From assembly GCA_963969495.1 (NCBI GenBank), contig OZ018333.1:87760508-87824507 (forward strand): a DNA stretch of 64,000 bases, in the 5' to 3' direction. Both the position numbers and the translations under genes were made by a program. The notes under the pieces are model-generated. The model had not been told where the DNA came from and made no database searches. It worked only from the letters and a program-made list of their open reading frames with translations. This stretch comes from Ceratothoa steindachneri (lineage: Eukaryota > Arthropoda > Malacostraca > Isopoda > Cymothoidae). This document shows, piece after piece, positions 20,781 to 30,573 of this stretch. Within the stretch, counting starts at the first letter, position 1; every line of letters starts with the position of its first letter.

Positions 20781-23700
20781 GCTTCAATGTACAGCCATAT
20801 AATTTTCTGGAATGCCCGCTCCCTTCGTCACAAGATGAGAGACCTCTCTCTACTCATCAACTCTCTATCACCCAATATAGTTGGCATATGTGAGACCTGG
20901 TTCCAGCCTGAAATCTCACCCTCATTCCAAGGTTACACTGCACTCCGCAGAGACAGGTCAAATCGGGCAGGTGGTGGCCTCCTCCTTCTCATTAAACATG
21001 GATTGACCCACCGTCTCCACACACTCATACCATACCCCCAAGGCCTTCTAGAACTGCTGGCAGTGCAGATAGCCATCGGCGGAACCTGGTGTGACATTCT
21101 CATCTGCTACAACCCATGCCTCCCGGTCACTGAGCGAGAATTTAACCACTATTTTGACCAACTCTCCCCTACAAGCCTCATCATGGGAGATTTCAATGCC
21201 CCCCACCCCCACTGGGATCCATCAGCCATCACAAGCCGCCCAGGCTCTGCCCTCTTTCAAGCCCTCCTCTCCTCGACCCACCTCTCCCTTCTCACCCCAC
21301 CAGGCCTCTGCACCAGGGTGGACCCAGCAAAAGCCGTGCCTTCAACCCTGGATCTGTGTATTGGCAGTGGGTCCTTCACCTCCTCAGTAGTTTCTACCGG
21401 CCAATATATGGGAAGCGACCATCTACCAGTGATCATCTCCTCAAATGGCCTCACAAACCCTCCCCCTAGGTCAATCCGCCCTCATTGGAAAACAAACCCA
21501 GGAAAATGGACAAAATTCCAAGCCTCACTCGAACCTCCCCCCCCAAATCTCCTCTCAGTTGAAGAAAAAGCCAACTGGTTTTCAGAATCCCTCAAGGCAG
21601 CTGGGGAACACACTTTTCTCCTAACCACCAGTCGCTTCAATGGCCGCCCCCGCTGTCCTTGGTGGACAGAAGAGTGTGCATCAGCCATCCGCCTCAGACG
21701 ACTAGCATTTGCAAGATGGAGACGTCAGCCCTCCCAAACTAACAAAATTGGATTTAACAGACAGGACGCCAAGTGCAAAAGGATCTTACTTCAGGCAAAA
21801 AGAAACTCCTGGCATAAATTCTGTAGCTCGCTTTCCTTTTCCATCCCCTCCACTAAAGTCTGGACTTTCTTCAGACACATGACCTCACCTTCAAAGCCCA
21901 ATTCCTATCCCCTCTGCTCAGGTGGCTTCCCACTAACAAATGAAAAAGACAAGGCTGAAGCCTTTGCCACAGAATACAGCCGACTATACAGCAGCAAAGC
22001 AGACTCGCTCTTAACCAGACCTCAAGCCAGGCTTCTCACAGAGAGTATTTCCAACACCACAGATGACCCACTTGCATCCCCTTTCCAACTCAAAGAATTG
22101 CATGGGGCACTTTCTTCCATGAAAAAAGGCAAGGCCCCTGGCTCCGACATGATCCTCTCTGACTTCCTAAGTCACTTGTCTGAAGTTCACCTAAGCTTCT
22201 TACTGGAGCTATTCAACGACAGCTGGACCCAAGGCCAATTCCCCTCCCCATGGAAACTTGCCCTCATCCTCCCCATCCCCCAAAAAGGAAAAGACCCTAG
22301 TGACCCGGCATCATACAGACCAATCAGCCTCCTTTCCTGCACCAGCAAACTCCTGGAAAAAATGGTCCAAAAGCGTCTAGCCTGGTGGCTGGAATCCCAC
22401 CACCATCACCACCCTAATCAATATGGCTTCCGACCAGGCCGCAGCACGACGGACGCACTCATACATCTAGACCACCTGGTGCAATCCACCTTCAAGGAAC
22501 ATCTAGTGGCAGAGGCCGTCTCCTTTGATCTGTCAAATGCTTTTGACACAGTTAACCATGAGGCCTTGCTGCACAAACTATTGAACCTGGGAATGCACGG
22601 CCCCCCCCTCTCATGGATCAAAGACTTCCTCTCTAACCGTCTCTACACAGTGCTGATAGGGTCAACCCAAGCTTCTCCCCGCAAGATCAACCAAGGAGTC
22701 CCACAAGGATCCCCTCTGAGCCCCCTTCTATTCACAATATACATAGCAGACATACCGGACAGTGTGCATACAACATCTCTATTATATGCAGATGACATAT
22801 CCATCTTCTGCACCGCCCAAACTCCCCAACTGGTCCATGACAGACTCCAAAACGCGGTAAACAACCTCACAGCATGGGCTCAAAGCTGGAACCTGCACCT
22901 AAACAAGACCAAGTCCAAATCTCTCTGGTTCACTCGTCGCCATCTAGGACCACCACCACCCTTGCTCATTTCTGGCACACCTATTGAACGGGTGTCCGCC
23001 CATAAGTTTCTTGGACTATGGTTAGATAGCCCAACTCTAAGTTGGAACACCCAAATCAACCAACTGCGAGAGAAATGTTTCAACTGTCTCGCCTTGATGC
23101 GCTGCATTGCTGGTGTGAAATGGGGTGCCTCCCGGGAAACACTCCTTCAATTCTACACAGCCTACATCCAAAGCAAACTAGACTATGGTTCGATTGTCTA
23201 CTCTGCGGCAAATAAGACCCAGCTGGCAAAACTAAACCCTATTCAGCACAGTGCAATGAGAATTGCCCTAGGAGCCTTCAGATCATCCCCCATTTCAGCA
23301 CTTCATGCAGAAAGTGGCATCCTTCCCTTAGAATACAGAAGAAAGAACCTCCTTGGAAAATGGCTCTATCGGACTACATACCTACCAGAAGACCACCCTC
23401 TTGCAACAATCATAGCCTCCCACGCATATCTTCAACCCTGGCCAACTTCTTCACATCGCCCAGTAGCAGTCCGTGCAGCCCAGACTTTTGCTCAATTTGC
23501 TTTTCCTCTCCCACGGCAGGCTCCACTTCCAGCAACGCCTCCCATTCCACCTTGGATATCACTATCTGCAGTGATATCACCCTCCCTCCCATGTCAATGG
23601 ACAAAATATGACCCACCCCACAAATTGAGAGCAATCTTCTGCAGCCTAGAAAATGCCACTTACAAAGACTACTTAGCCATATTCACAGACGGCTCCCACC

Positions 23701-24560
23701 ATACGGATCCCCCCTCAACTACAGCAGCAGTCATCTGCCTAGAATGCCCATTTGAATTCACATGGCATTTAGATCCCCTGCACAATATCGTGGTGGCTGA
23801 ACTGTATGCCTTGTTCCATGCTCTTAAAATAGCCCAGACACTAGTCCCCTCCAGGAAAATAATCATCTACACTGACTCAATGTCCTCGCTTCAGCTTCTC
23901 CTCTCCTCCGCACCCCTCACCCACCCACAACTCTGCTATGAAATTCAGGCATTGCTACTTGACTTCCTCATCCACCCTCTATGGCATGTGAAGCTGCAAT
24001 GGATCCCAGCCCACTCTGGTATCATCGGCAATGAAAAAGCGGACAGAGCAGCAAACCAAGCTCACTCCACTCCCATTTTGGGAACACTTCCCATCTCTCC
24101 AGCCACACGAACCTCCCTCTGGAAGGCACACACCAGAGCTACATGGGAAGAAGACCTCCGCCAACAGCTCCATGGATCCTTCAGATCCATCCTTTATGAG
24201 GACTCTGGCCCTATACTTTGGTCAAGGTCAATCAATCGTCGTCTTGACTCTGCCCTCGTCCGATTGAGAATTGGACATTCTGGTCTGTCTGCTCATCTCT
24301 TCCGCCTGGGTCTCTCTCCCTCTCCAGACTGCCCCTGGTGCCCCAATCAACCAGAAACCATCCAGCACTTCCTACTAGAATGCCTGCACCATCACTCCCA
24401 TCGAGTACTACTCCGTGAAAAACTCAGAGAAATTGGAGTAATGCAACTCACAATCCCAGTCATCCTCAACGGAATCGGTTACCCCATCCCTATCCGCCAA
24501 GCAATTTCCAATTATCTCCAGTTCTTTCTGACTAAAACTGGACAGTTACATAGAATATAA
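20778..24560 (+). CDS. LINE ORF2: endonuclease, reverse transcriptase and RNase H polyprotein
   Basis: The 1260-residue polyprotein performs target-primed reverse transcription. The endonuclease spans about 1-225: IFWNARSLRHK near 8, CETWFQPE, GDFNAPHPHWD with Asp138, and GSDHLPV at 212-218. The RT spans about 440-760: SYRPISLLSCTSKLLEKM, YGFRPGRSTTD, SFDLSNAFDTVNH with catalytic Asp584, GVPQGSPLSPLLFTIYI, and YADD at 670-673. RNase H spans about 960-1100: FTDGS with Asp971, AELYALFHALK, YTDSMSS and HSGIIGNEKADRAA. The tail has CPWCPNQPETIQHFLLEC. All catalytic residues I can check are present and no stop interrupts them. The RNase H places it in the I superfamily; the clade is unresolved. 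Confidence 0.93.
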   Translation: MASMYSHIIFWNARSLRHKMRDLSLLINSLSPNIVGICETWFQPEISPSFQGYTALRRDRSNRAGGGLLLLIKHGLTHRLHTLIPYPQGLLELLAVQIAIGGTWCDILICYNPCLPVTEREFNHYFDQLSPTSLIMGDFNAPHPHWDPSAITSRPGSALFQALLSSTHLSLLTPPGLCTRVDPAKAVPSTLDLCIGSGSFTSSVVSTGQYMGSDHLPVIISSNGLTNPPPRSIRPHWKTNPGKWTKFQASLEPPPPNLLSVEEKANWFSESLKAAGEHTFLLTTSRFNGRPRCPWWTEECASAIRLRRLAFARWRRQPSQTNKIGFNRQDAKCKRILLQAKRNSWHKFCSSLSFSIPSTKVWTFFRHMTSPSKPNSYPLCSGGFPLTNEKDKAEAFATEYSRLYSSKADSLLTRPQARLLTESISNTTDDPLASPFQLKELHGALSSMKKGKAPGSDMILSDFLSHLSEVHLSFLLELFNDSWTQGQFPSPWKLALILPIPQKGKDPSDPASYRPISLLSCTSKLLEKMVQKRLAWWLESHHHHHPNQYGFRPGRSTTDALIHLDHLVQSTFKEHLVAEAVSFDLSNAFDTVNHEALLHKLLNLGMHGPPLSWIKDFLSNRLYTVLIGSTQASPRKINQGVPQGSPLSPLLFTIYIADIPDSVHTTSLLYADDISIFCTAQTPQLVHDRLQNAVNNLTAWAQSWNLHLNKTKSKSLWFTRRHLGPPPPLLISGTPIERVSAHKFLGLWLDSPTLSWNTQINQLREKCFNCLALMRCIAGVKWGASRETLLQFYTAYIQSKLDYGSIVYSAANKTQLAKLNPIQHSAMRIALGAFRSSPISALHAESGILPLEYRRKNLLGKWLYRTTYLPEDHPLATIIASHAYLQPWPTSSHRPVAVRAAQTFAQFAFPLPRQAPLPATPPIPPWISLSAVISPSLPCQWTKYDPPHKLRAIFCSLENATYKDYLAIFTDGSHHTDPPSTTAAVICLECPFEFTWHLDPLHNIVVAELYALFHALKIAQTLVPSRKIIIYTDSMSSLQLLLSSAPLTHPQLCYEIQALLLDFLIHPLWHVKLQWIPAHSGIIGNEKADRAANQAHSTPILGTLPISPATRTSLWKAHTRATWEEDLRQQLHGSFRSILYEDSGPILWSRSINRRLDSALVRLRIGHSGLSAHLFRLGLSPSPDCPWCPNQPETIQHFLLECLHHHSHRVLLREKLREIGVMQLTIPVILNGIGYPIPIRQAISNYLQFFLTKTGQLHRI

Positions 24561-24689
24561 ATCATAGATCATCCCCTCCCTCCTGTACTAACATGGCTTA
24601 TCTCCTGTTAGATTGCTAAGTCAGCCCAGCAAGCAAAGTCCGCTAAATCTTTCCTAAGCCAAAGTACAGAGAAATATAAACGGCATTGA

Positions 24690-26545
24690 CCTTCTCCAGG
24701 GCCCATAGTGCTGACCCACGCACTCTCTGGCCCTCAATTTACCAAATTACCAAATATCTCGTTTATCAGCAGAGCAGCCACTCAAGACCTCGCTGAGCTA
24801 CACCTCCAGGAAGCAGTCGACGCAATCTCTGCCTGGATGACTGCTTGGGGCCTTTCAATCAGCACCCCCCAAAAGTGCAGCTATGTGTCTCACCCTCAAG
24901 AGGGTCACAACCCCACCCAGCATCACCATCAGTGGACACCCTGTTCCATACATCAGGTCCCATCGCCTCCTTGGCCTCTGGTTCGATGGCCCCCGCCTCA
25001 CCTGGTCCCCCCACATCAAACACTTACGGATCTGCAATAAGCATCTCAATGTCTTGAAAAGGGTGGCAGGAGTCCGATGGGGTGCCAGCCGTGACCTTCT
25101 CCTCCACTATTACCAAGTAGCCATCCGATCCAGACTATCTTACAGGAGTAGTCTCTATGGCTCTGCAGCTCCCACAGTGCTCTGCAAACTGGACACATCC
25201 AGCACCCGGCCCTGAGGATAGCTATGGGTGCAATGAGCTCCTCCCCATCTCAGCCCTCCATGCAGAATGTGGCCTCCTTCCCCTACACCTCCAGAGACGA
25301 GAGCCCTTATGCCACCAGTACCATCACATATAGGCCTTACCACCTACCCACCCCATTGCAGCCATCTACTCCACATCTGGAGTAGACCCACAGGCCCCAA
25401 CCTGGCTTCCTGGTGCACAACAGCCTCTACTTGTCCGAGCACGCTATGCCTGCCCTGACCCCTGCCGGCAAAAATATACTCCCACCCCCAGCGCCCTCTT
25501 GGACGGACCTCGGCCTCCATGTTTGCTCTCACCATACCCAACCTCCCTCCCAAGCACTCAGCTGGCCCTATGGCTGCAATTCTGTTCGCCACCTGCAATA
25601 CTCCCGCTACCATCACCACCTCCAGGTATACACTGATGGTTCCCGCTCTCCATCCCCTCCTTCCACTGTAGCTGCCATTTACATCACTCGCTCCACCATC
25701 TGCCAAACCTGGTGGCTGCCCCCAAAGATTGACATTGTGGCCACGGAGCTATTTGCAACCTGACAGGTCCTGAGCCACCTCAACACAAACCACGCCCCAA
25801 CCAGAACAGTCATTTTCACAGATTCCCGTTCTTCTCTGCAACTCCCACTCTCCCAACGCCCACGGTTATCCACCGCCCTCATTTATACCCTGCAAAACCT
25901 AGTTCTATCCCTCAGATCAGCCGGATTGGCAATCACCCCTCCAGTGGGTGCCATTCCACTCAAACATCAGAGGGAACGATATAGCAGATGCTGCTGCCAA
26001 GATGGGCCTGACTCAGGAAGACATAACTCCCTTCCGCTGCCAAAAGCACACTCTCCGCCACCTGCCATTCAGCATGATACGCCAGCCTCCACCACTCCCT
26101 CCACAACACCTCCATGGGCAGCTACCGCACAGACTCCTCATCACAATCCTGGATCAGACAACAGTCACTGATCCTGGATGTTGCCCTCACCCAGTTATGG
26201 CTGGGCCACACATCCCTCAATGCCCACCTCTACCAGATGAACCTCTCTCCTGACCCATTTGTCCTTGGTGCTGGAACATAGAGGAAACAGTGGAGCATTT
26301 CCTACTCCACTTCCCCCGTTTCTACTCCCACTGCCAAGCCCTGGGGAATAGACCCATGCCCTGAATATCCCCACCTTTGACCTACCCACACTACTGGCTG
26401 CTGCCCTCCCTGTTTCTCCTCACAATTGATCCACCATCATCTGCCTCACCTGCGAATTCCTGAGGAAATCCCAATACCTCCCACAACTATAAAGCGGGAC
26501 TCGAGCAACAGGGCACATATGCCACAAGGCATCAAAGCCCTCAAA
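24690..26545 (+). pseudogene. Decayed second LINE, related to the upstream one
   Basis: The fragment starts inside the RT catalytic region and runs to a 3' end rich in CAA repeats (about 26545). Readable blocks in changing frames: ISFISRAATQDLAELHLQEA; HRLLGLWFDGPRLTWSPHIK; VAGVRWGASRDLLLHYYQV, close to the VAGVKWGASRETLLQFYTA form upstream; SSPISALHAECGLLPL; the RNase H start VYTDGSRSPSPPSTVAAIY (25626 on) and PKIDIVATELFA; and NDIADAAAKMGL. Gene order and wording parallel the intact LINE but with clear divergence. So it is a sister family inserted tandemly or truncated beside it. Many stops. Confidence 0.83.
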
Positions 26546-26751
26546 AACAAACAACAACAACAGCATTTATATATTTTCCTAGACGATCACTCACTAACAT
26601 AAGAGTTTAAAAAAACAACAAACTGAATTATCATAATAAGCAGAGCGAATACGATTCCAAAAGTGAAAAGCCACAAAAAGCCCTCAGGCGATTATGTTGC
26701 ACTGAATCGATCTCATATAAATGCCCTCAGGGCGACTAATGGGATTGTAAA
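26546..26751. other. AT-rich spacer
   Basis: Non-coding, with no repeat partner recognised apart from a short GCCCTCAGGCG-type motif occurring twice. Confidence 0.4.
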
Positions 26752-27178
26752 TGCATGATCTGACACAATCATACATACATAATTTCATGGATGACAAAAG
26801 CTACAAGGGCCTATCAAAGCTCATCCGTAGCCATCAAATCCCATCCACATAATGCATCCATAGGATTTTGTCAGATCATGCATCTATAATATACAATTTA
26901 AACAATCTATAGGGTTATGTCAGACCATACATCTACAATATATAATTTAAAGCCTCCATAGGAGTCTGTCAAAAACAAAATCAAAGTCCCCAAAAATATA
27001 CAATAAAAAGAAACTGCATCCACAGGAATGAGTCAAGAAACATACCCCCACACCAAAAAGTAAGAAGTTAACCCTCTGGATGCATTTTGTGGGTAGGTTT
27101 TAACAGATGTGGATGACCTTTGATAGTCCCTTGTGGCTTTTGTCATCTGTGAAATTATGTTCTGTTATGTTAGCAATC
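26752..27178. repeat. Inverted pair of CR1 LINE 3' UTR tails
   Basis: About 26752-27050 is the reverse complement of the 3' UTR of the CR1 LINE that ends at 37772. About 27076-27178 is a shorter copy of the same tail in plus sense (TGGATGCATTTTGTGGGT, then GATGACC and GTCATCTGTGAAATTATGTT). The tails lie in opposite orientations 26 bp apart, without coding sequence. Their ends carry ATGTT-type repeats like the full element. Two short 5' truncated insertions or an inverted duplication could give this. Confidence 0.8.
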
Positions 27179-27582
27179 TCATTATAGAAGCTCAAGAGAT
27201 ATTAAGTGTGAATAAGGCTAATTAATTATTTGGTAAACATTACGATTGGCGGTGCGAACGATGGTATATAAACTATTTGTCCATCTTCCAATATGTGGTA
27301 ATTGTGTAGAGTACAGCCGGATCCTAGGCCTAGCTTATTTTGGGCTATTTTTGTAGCTACTTTTTCTGAGATGAAATTGAAGAAATTTATGGCAATTTTC
27401 CTTCTATACTGGGGGCTGTGCCCCCCAGATCCCCCCAAATAATTGAAACTAAGGGTCATCGTAGGCACATCCCTGTGACGAGCCATCCCCAACAACGAAC
27501 CAACGCTCAAAATAATCGGTAATACTTACGTCAGACAGGCGGGTAGAGTTTACTAGTGGCGAGCCAGAACTTGTGGAATCTC
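27179..27582 (-). repeat. GC-rich dispersed repeat, copy 1 (core 27398-27472)
   Basis: The core GGGGGCTGTGCCCCCCAGA with the adjoining CCCAAATAATTGAAACT is matched in reverse complement at about 28530-28605. The apparent 94-codon frame over it is not convincing because it reads through the repeat. Function unknown; it may be the end of a non-autonomous DNA element. Confidence 0.55.
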
Positions 27583-27755
27583 TTTAAAAAATCAAAGAAG
27601 AGAAATCAATATGAAAGCAAAAAAAATGAAAAAGTAATTTTTTAGTCAGAATTAAGAAGTGAGGCTTCGTTAACAACACCGAAATATGGTTTAATCGAGC
27701 ATTAAACAATGGAAATTTAAGTAACAAGGAATTAAAAAGACAAAATTTTTGTTCA
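27583..27755 (+). repeat. Direct repeat A, first copy (second at 28092-28247)
   Basis: About 170 bp including AAGAAGTGAGGCTTCGTTAA and ATTAAACAATGGAAA recurs 500 bp downstream with few differences. In this copy it runs into the 3' end of a Merlin-like fragment, so the repeat is probably Merlin flanking or UTR sequence. Confidence 0.75.
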
Positions 27756-27903
27756 TTCTAAGCTCTGCCTTACAATTAGGACACTCGCCTGTAGATTTTA
27801 ATAGCCCATGGGCTTCGAGAAATGCAACACATTTTTCGTTGTCAGTTAAAACAGCACCTAAATGTTGAAAATTTAATGAACACACTACACAGGAAAATGA
27901 CAT
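27691..27903 (-). pseudogene. Merlin (IS1016-type) transposase N-terminal fragment
   Basis: The 70-codon minus-strand frame reads CVAFLEAHGLLKSTGECPNCKAELRMNKNFVF in three overlapping motifs: an Phe-Leu-x-x-His-Gly-Leu helix, CPNC, and a basic strand. This is the usual N-terminus of Merlin/ISXO2-like transposases, in which a Cys-x-x-Cys follows the helix. The second Cys pair and the DDE domain are absent. A second Merlin-like piece lies upstream on the same strand at 28860-29250. Confidence 0.5.
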
Positions 27904-28091
27904 TTTGATGAATGGGCTGAAAAATGTATGGGTGGGCGTTTAAATATGACCGGTATGGTTGGAAAAGTGTTGACATTTTTTTTTACCGAATTTGGGAATT
28001 TGTGTTTCTTGAACTACACATATATAGTAATAAAAACACTAATACTGAATGCATCCTTTTGGAACAATAACCAAAATGTTTGTAAAAAAAA

Positions 28092-28247
28092 CTTTAAAAA
28101 ATTAAAGAAGAGAAATCTATACGGAAGCAAAAAATGAAAAAGTCATTTTTTAGACGGAATTAAGAAGTGAGGCTTCATTAACAACGAAATATGGTTTAAT
28201 CAAGCATTAAACAATGGAAAATTAAGTAACAAGTAATTAAAAAGACT
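28092..28247 (+). repeat. Direct repeat A, second copy
   Basis: Matches 27583-27755 in the same orientation. It stops before the Merlin coding stretch. Confidence 0.75.
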
Positions 28248-28499
28248 AAATAATGTCAGGCATAGGGTAGGTAAGATATATAGAAAAGAAATAAGGGGAG
28301 AAAAACATCTAAAATGAAAGAAAAATCTAGTTTTGATCAATATAAAAAAAACGTGAAACAAATAGAGCTTTCTGATTGGTCATTGATGAAACTGAATACA
28401 GATCTATGATTGGCCAGTCCGATAGCAGAAAAACATTGAAAAGTAGCCCAAAAAATAAGCTCGAATCGCATCCGGCCATACCTGCAAATTCGAGGGGAT

Positions 28500-28610
28500 T
28501 GAATATGGGGGGTTTAAATACTGCAGAGGGGCCCCCCTCTATGATGATCCTGAGTTTCAATCAATTAGGGGGGGTCTGGGGGGCACAGCCCCATTATATA
28601 ATCCAAATTG
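28500..28610 (+). repeat. GC-rich dispersed repeat, copy 2
   Basis: GGGGGTCTGGGGGGCACAGC with the preceding TTTCAATCAATTAGG mirrors 27398-27472. A cluster of G and C runs stands out from AT-rich surroundings. Confidence 0.6.
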
Positions 28611-28859
28611 CTTATAGAATAATGTTCTAACATTTTTATTTAACCAAATGCGCATGAATATGCATCCGCGGGTGAATGGAATATACCTGCAACCCCCCCT
28701 CCTTTTTTTGGCCATGCTGTCAATTTTCATTTTTACCAATTATTTCTCTTCTCCACAGAAAATAAATGCCATATCTCGATACAAAGGGTGGCTCAAGAAC
28801 TTCAACCTGAATGTGTGTGCAGCTTGCTTATAAAAATTTGCATGGAATCTATATTGTAA

Positions 28860-29250
28860 ATAAATTAAAACTTGTGACAAGTAGGCCAAATTGGAATAAA
28901 ATCTTGGTAATTGTGAATACAAACTTTGTGTGTGAAAATAAACCATTTGAAAATTGATTTAGGCATCACCTTAATTTCTTCAGCAATTCTTTTGTATGTA
29001 TTCTGGTTGACCAGAAACCAATAGATTGACTCAATTATTTTTTCCACTCAGAGGGACACTTGGGAAAATAGGTTCCATTCAGAGTGGAATGGCGGAAAAA
29101 ATGGTTGTCTTTTTCTCAGTTTCCTGGTCGCGTTTAATTTTTGAGCAACTAAATGTGAAGTCGTTTTGTATAGTCAATATTTTTTCACAATGGGGACAGG
29201 GGATTTCAAGCCTAATAAGCTTATGGATCCATAAAAAAGCAATTGATTTT
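28860..29250 (-). pseudogene. Merlin-like transposase fragment (zinc domain and following helices)
   Basis: Minus-strand translation gives LEIPCPHCEKILTIQNDFTF then CSKIKRDQETEKKTTIFSAI. After a frameshift it gives KIIESIYWFLVNQNTYKRIA and EEIKVMPKSIFKWFIFTHKV. This is the Merlin order: a zinc ribbon with CPHC and a lone Cys, a short strand, then an Ile-Tyr-Trp helix and a helix-turn-helix ending before the DDE core. The core itself is not seen. It is clearly degenerate. Confidence 0.58.
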
Positions 29251-29785
29251 TCTTGATTAAGAAATCAAACTAAACACATTTTGAGAAGTAACTGGGCAAA
29301 TTTTGCAAGAAATATCAGACGTACAAGCATGGGCTGAAGCCATTGTAAAACTAATTAACAGACAAAAGGACTCAGAGGTGTTCATTAGTCTAGGAGCTGG
29401 GCAAAGTAGTTCCGATTTAATTACAAAAGTTTAACTAATTAAGCAGGATAGAAGGGAATTTTTTTGGGGGAAAAGAAGAGATATATAAAAAAAACAAATA
29501 AATATGTAACCCCCTTCCCTCCCTCCCACCCCAAATTTCTAGGGATAAAAATGACATCATTGAACTAGGAACAGTGTAAAGTAGTTACAATTTAATTTAC
29601 AAAATTTTAAGTAATTAAAGAAGAATAGAAGAGAAAAAAATCTGGGAAAAGGAAAAAATATTTAAAAAACTTTAAAAAAAGCATGTCAACTAAATAATTT
29701 TTTTGGTATAGATGATGCCATGATAGGCAAGCGTTTGGTTATTCATATATGTATTTTAGATATATTGTATTTGGTTATTTGTATA
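29251..29785. other. AT-rich DNA with a short direct repeat
   Basis: No gene. About 29400-29460 and 29578-29640 share CAAAGTAGTT/TAAAGTAGTT followed by similar TTTAATT...AATTAA-rich sequence, a weak 60-bp direct repeat. Confidence 0.5.
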
Positions 29786-29999
29786 TACAGGGTGGGCCAA
29801 AAGTCACTGAGGGATTTTGAATTTTAATAGCTTCTTTATTTTTGTAGCTAGTTATGGAATTTTAACACAATATGAGAAGATTATGGAAATTTATTTGCAC
29901 AAAGTTACAAAAGATGAAAAATCACATGTATGAAAAATGATGTCTTTTAAATGGCATCCATTCTCAGCTTCACATATCCGTGCCCTTTCATGGTAGTTT

Positions 30000-30540
30000 G
30001 AATGAGAACAGGAGGGAGGGTAATGCTAGGCCTAGGAGGATTAGGAGGATGACTGAGGTGCTTGTGATGGCTGACCCTCAGATTAGATAGGAAGTTGAGT
30101 ACAAGCAAATGGAAGGGAGTTCGAGTTTGTTTGCTGGGTGCTGGTGTAAATGATGTGTCTGAGAGGTGATACTCTGGTGTCTGGATGTGAGAGGGATGCA
30201 GTTGCGATTACGCATGTGGGAATAAATGATGTAAAGAAGGTGGGTTCATGTGAGTTATGAGAGAGGTACAAAAGGTTAGTTGAAAGGATGAGTGAAAGGT
30301 GTTGTTTCAGGTGTGCTTCCAAGATTGGATGTGGGGATGGAATGGTTGTCTCATGCAATTGGACTGAATGAGTATGTGAAAGGACTGTGTGAGGAGTCGG
30401 ATTAGTGTTTGTAGATGATTGGAATGGGTTTATGGGAATAAGGCATTGGATGGACTCCATCTAAGCCGAGCTGGCGTTGATGTGTTGTGACAGGAGTTAG
30501 ATAGTGTCATTGGGTCTTTGCGGGGGGGAAGCTAGTTACT
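30000..30540 (+). pseudogene. CR1 ORF1 esterase-like (SGNH) domain remnant
   Basis: Many CR1 elements encode an esterase in ORF1. Here AITHVGINDVKKVGS matches the block with His-x-Gly-Thr-Asn-Asp (Thr replaced by Ile). Next come RYKRLVERMSER and GMVVSHAIGLNEYVKGL-like pieces, and finally ALDGLHLSRAGV, the terminal Asp-Gly-x-His catalytic block. The pieces need frame changes and internal stops. The nucleophile block was not located. Confidence 0.6.
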
Positions 30541-30573
30541 GATAGTGGTCAGGGAAATAGAAGACTACATGAT

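Larger units (their letters stand above)
19081..24690 (+). mobile_element. Full-length I-superfamily LINE with two open ORFs
   Basis: This non-LTR retrotransposon has a GC-richer 5' UTR (about 19081-19380), an ORF1 with zinc knuckles, an ORF2 with endonuclease, RT, RNase H and a Cys-rich tail, and a short 3' UTR to about 24690. Both ORFs are uninterrupted, so this is the best candidate for a recently active element in the window. The left boundary is set by the change in composition. The right boundary is set by the start of a second, decayed LINE. Target-site duplications were not identified. Confidence 0.85.

Noticed and set aside
27226..27510. 94-codon minus-strand ORF as a gene
   Set aside because: It reads through a GC-rich dispersed repeat that recurs inverted at 28.5 kb, and has no domain.
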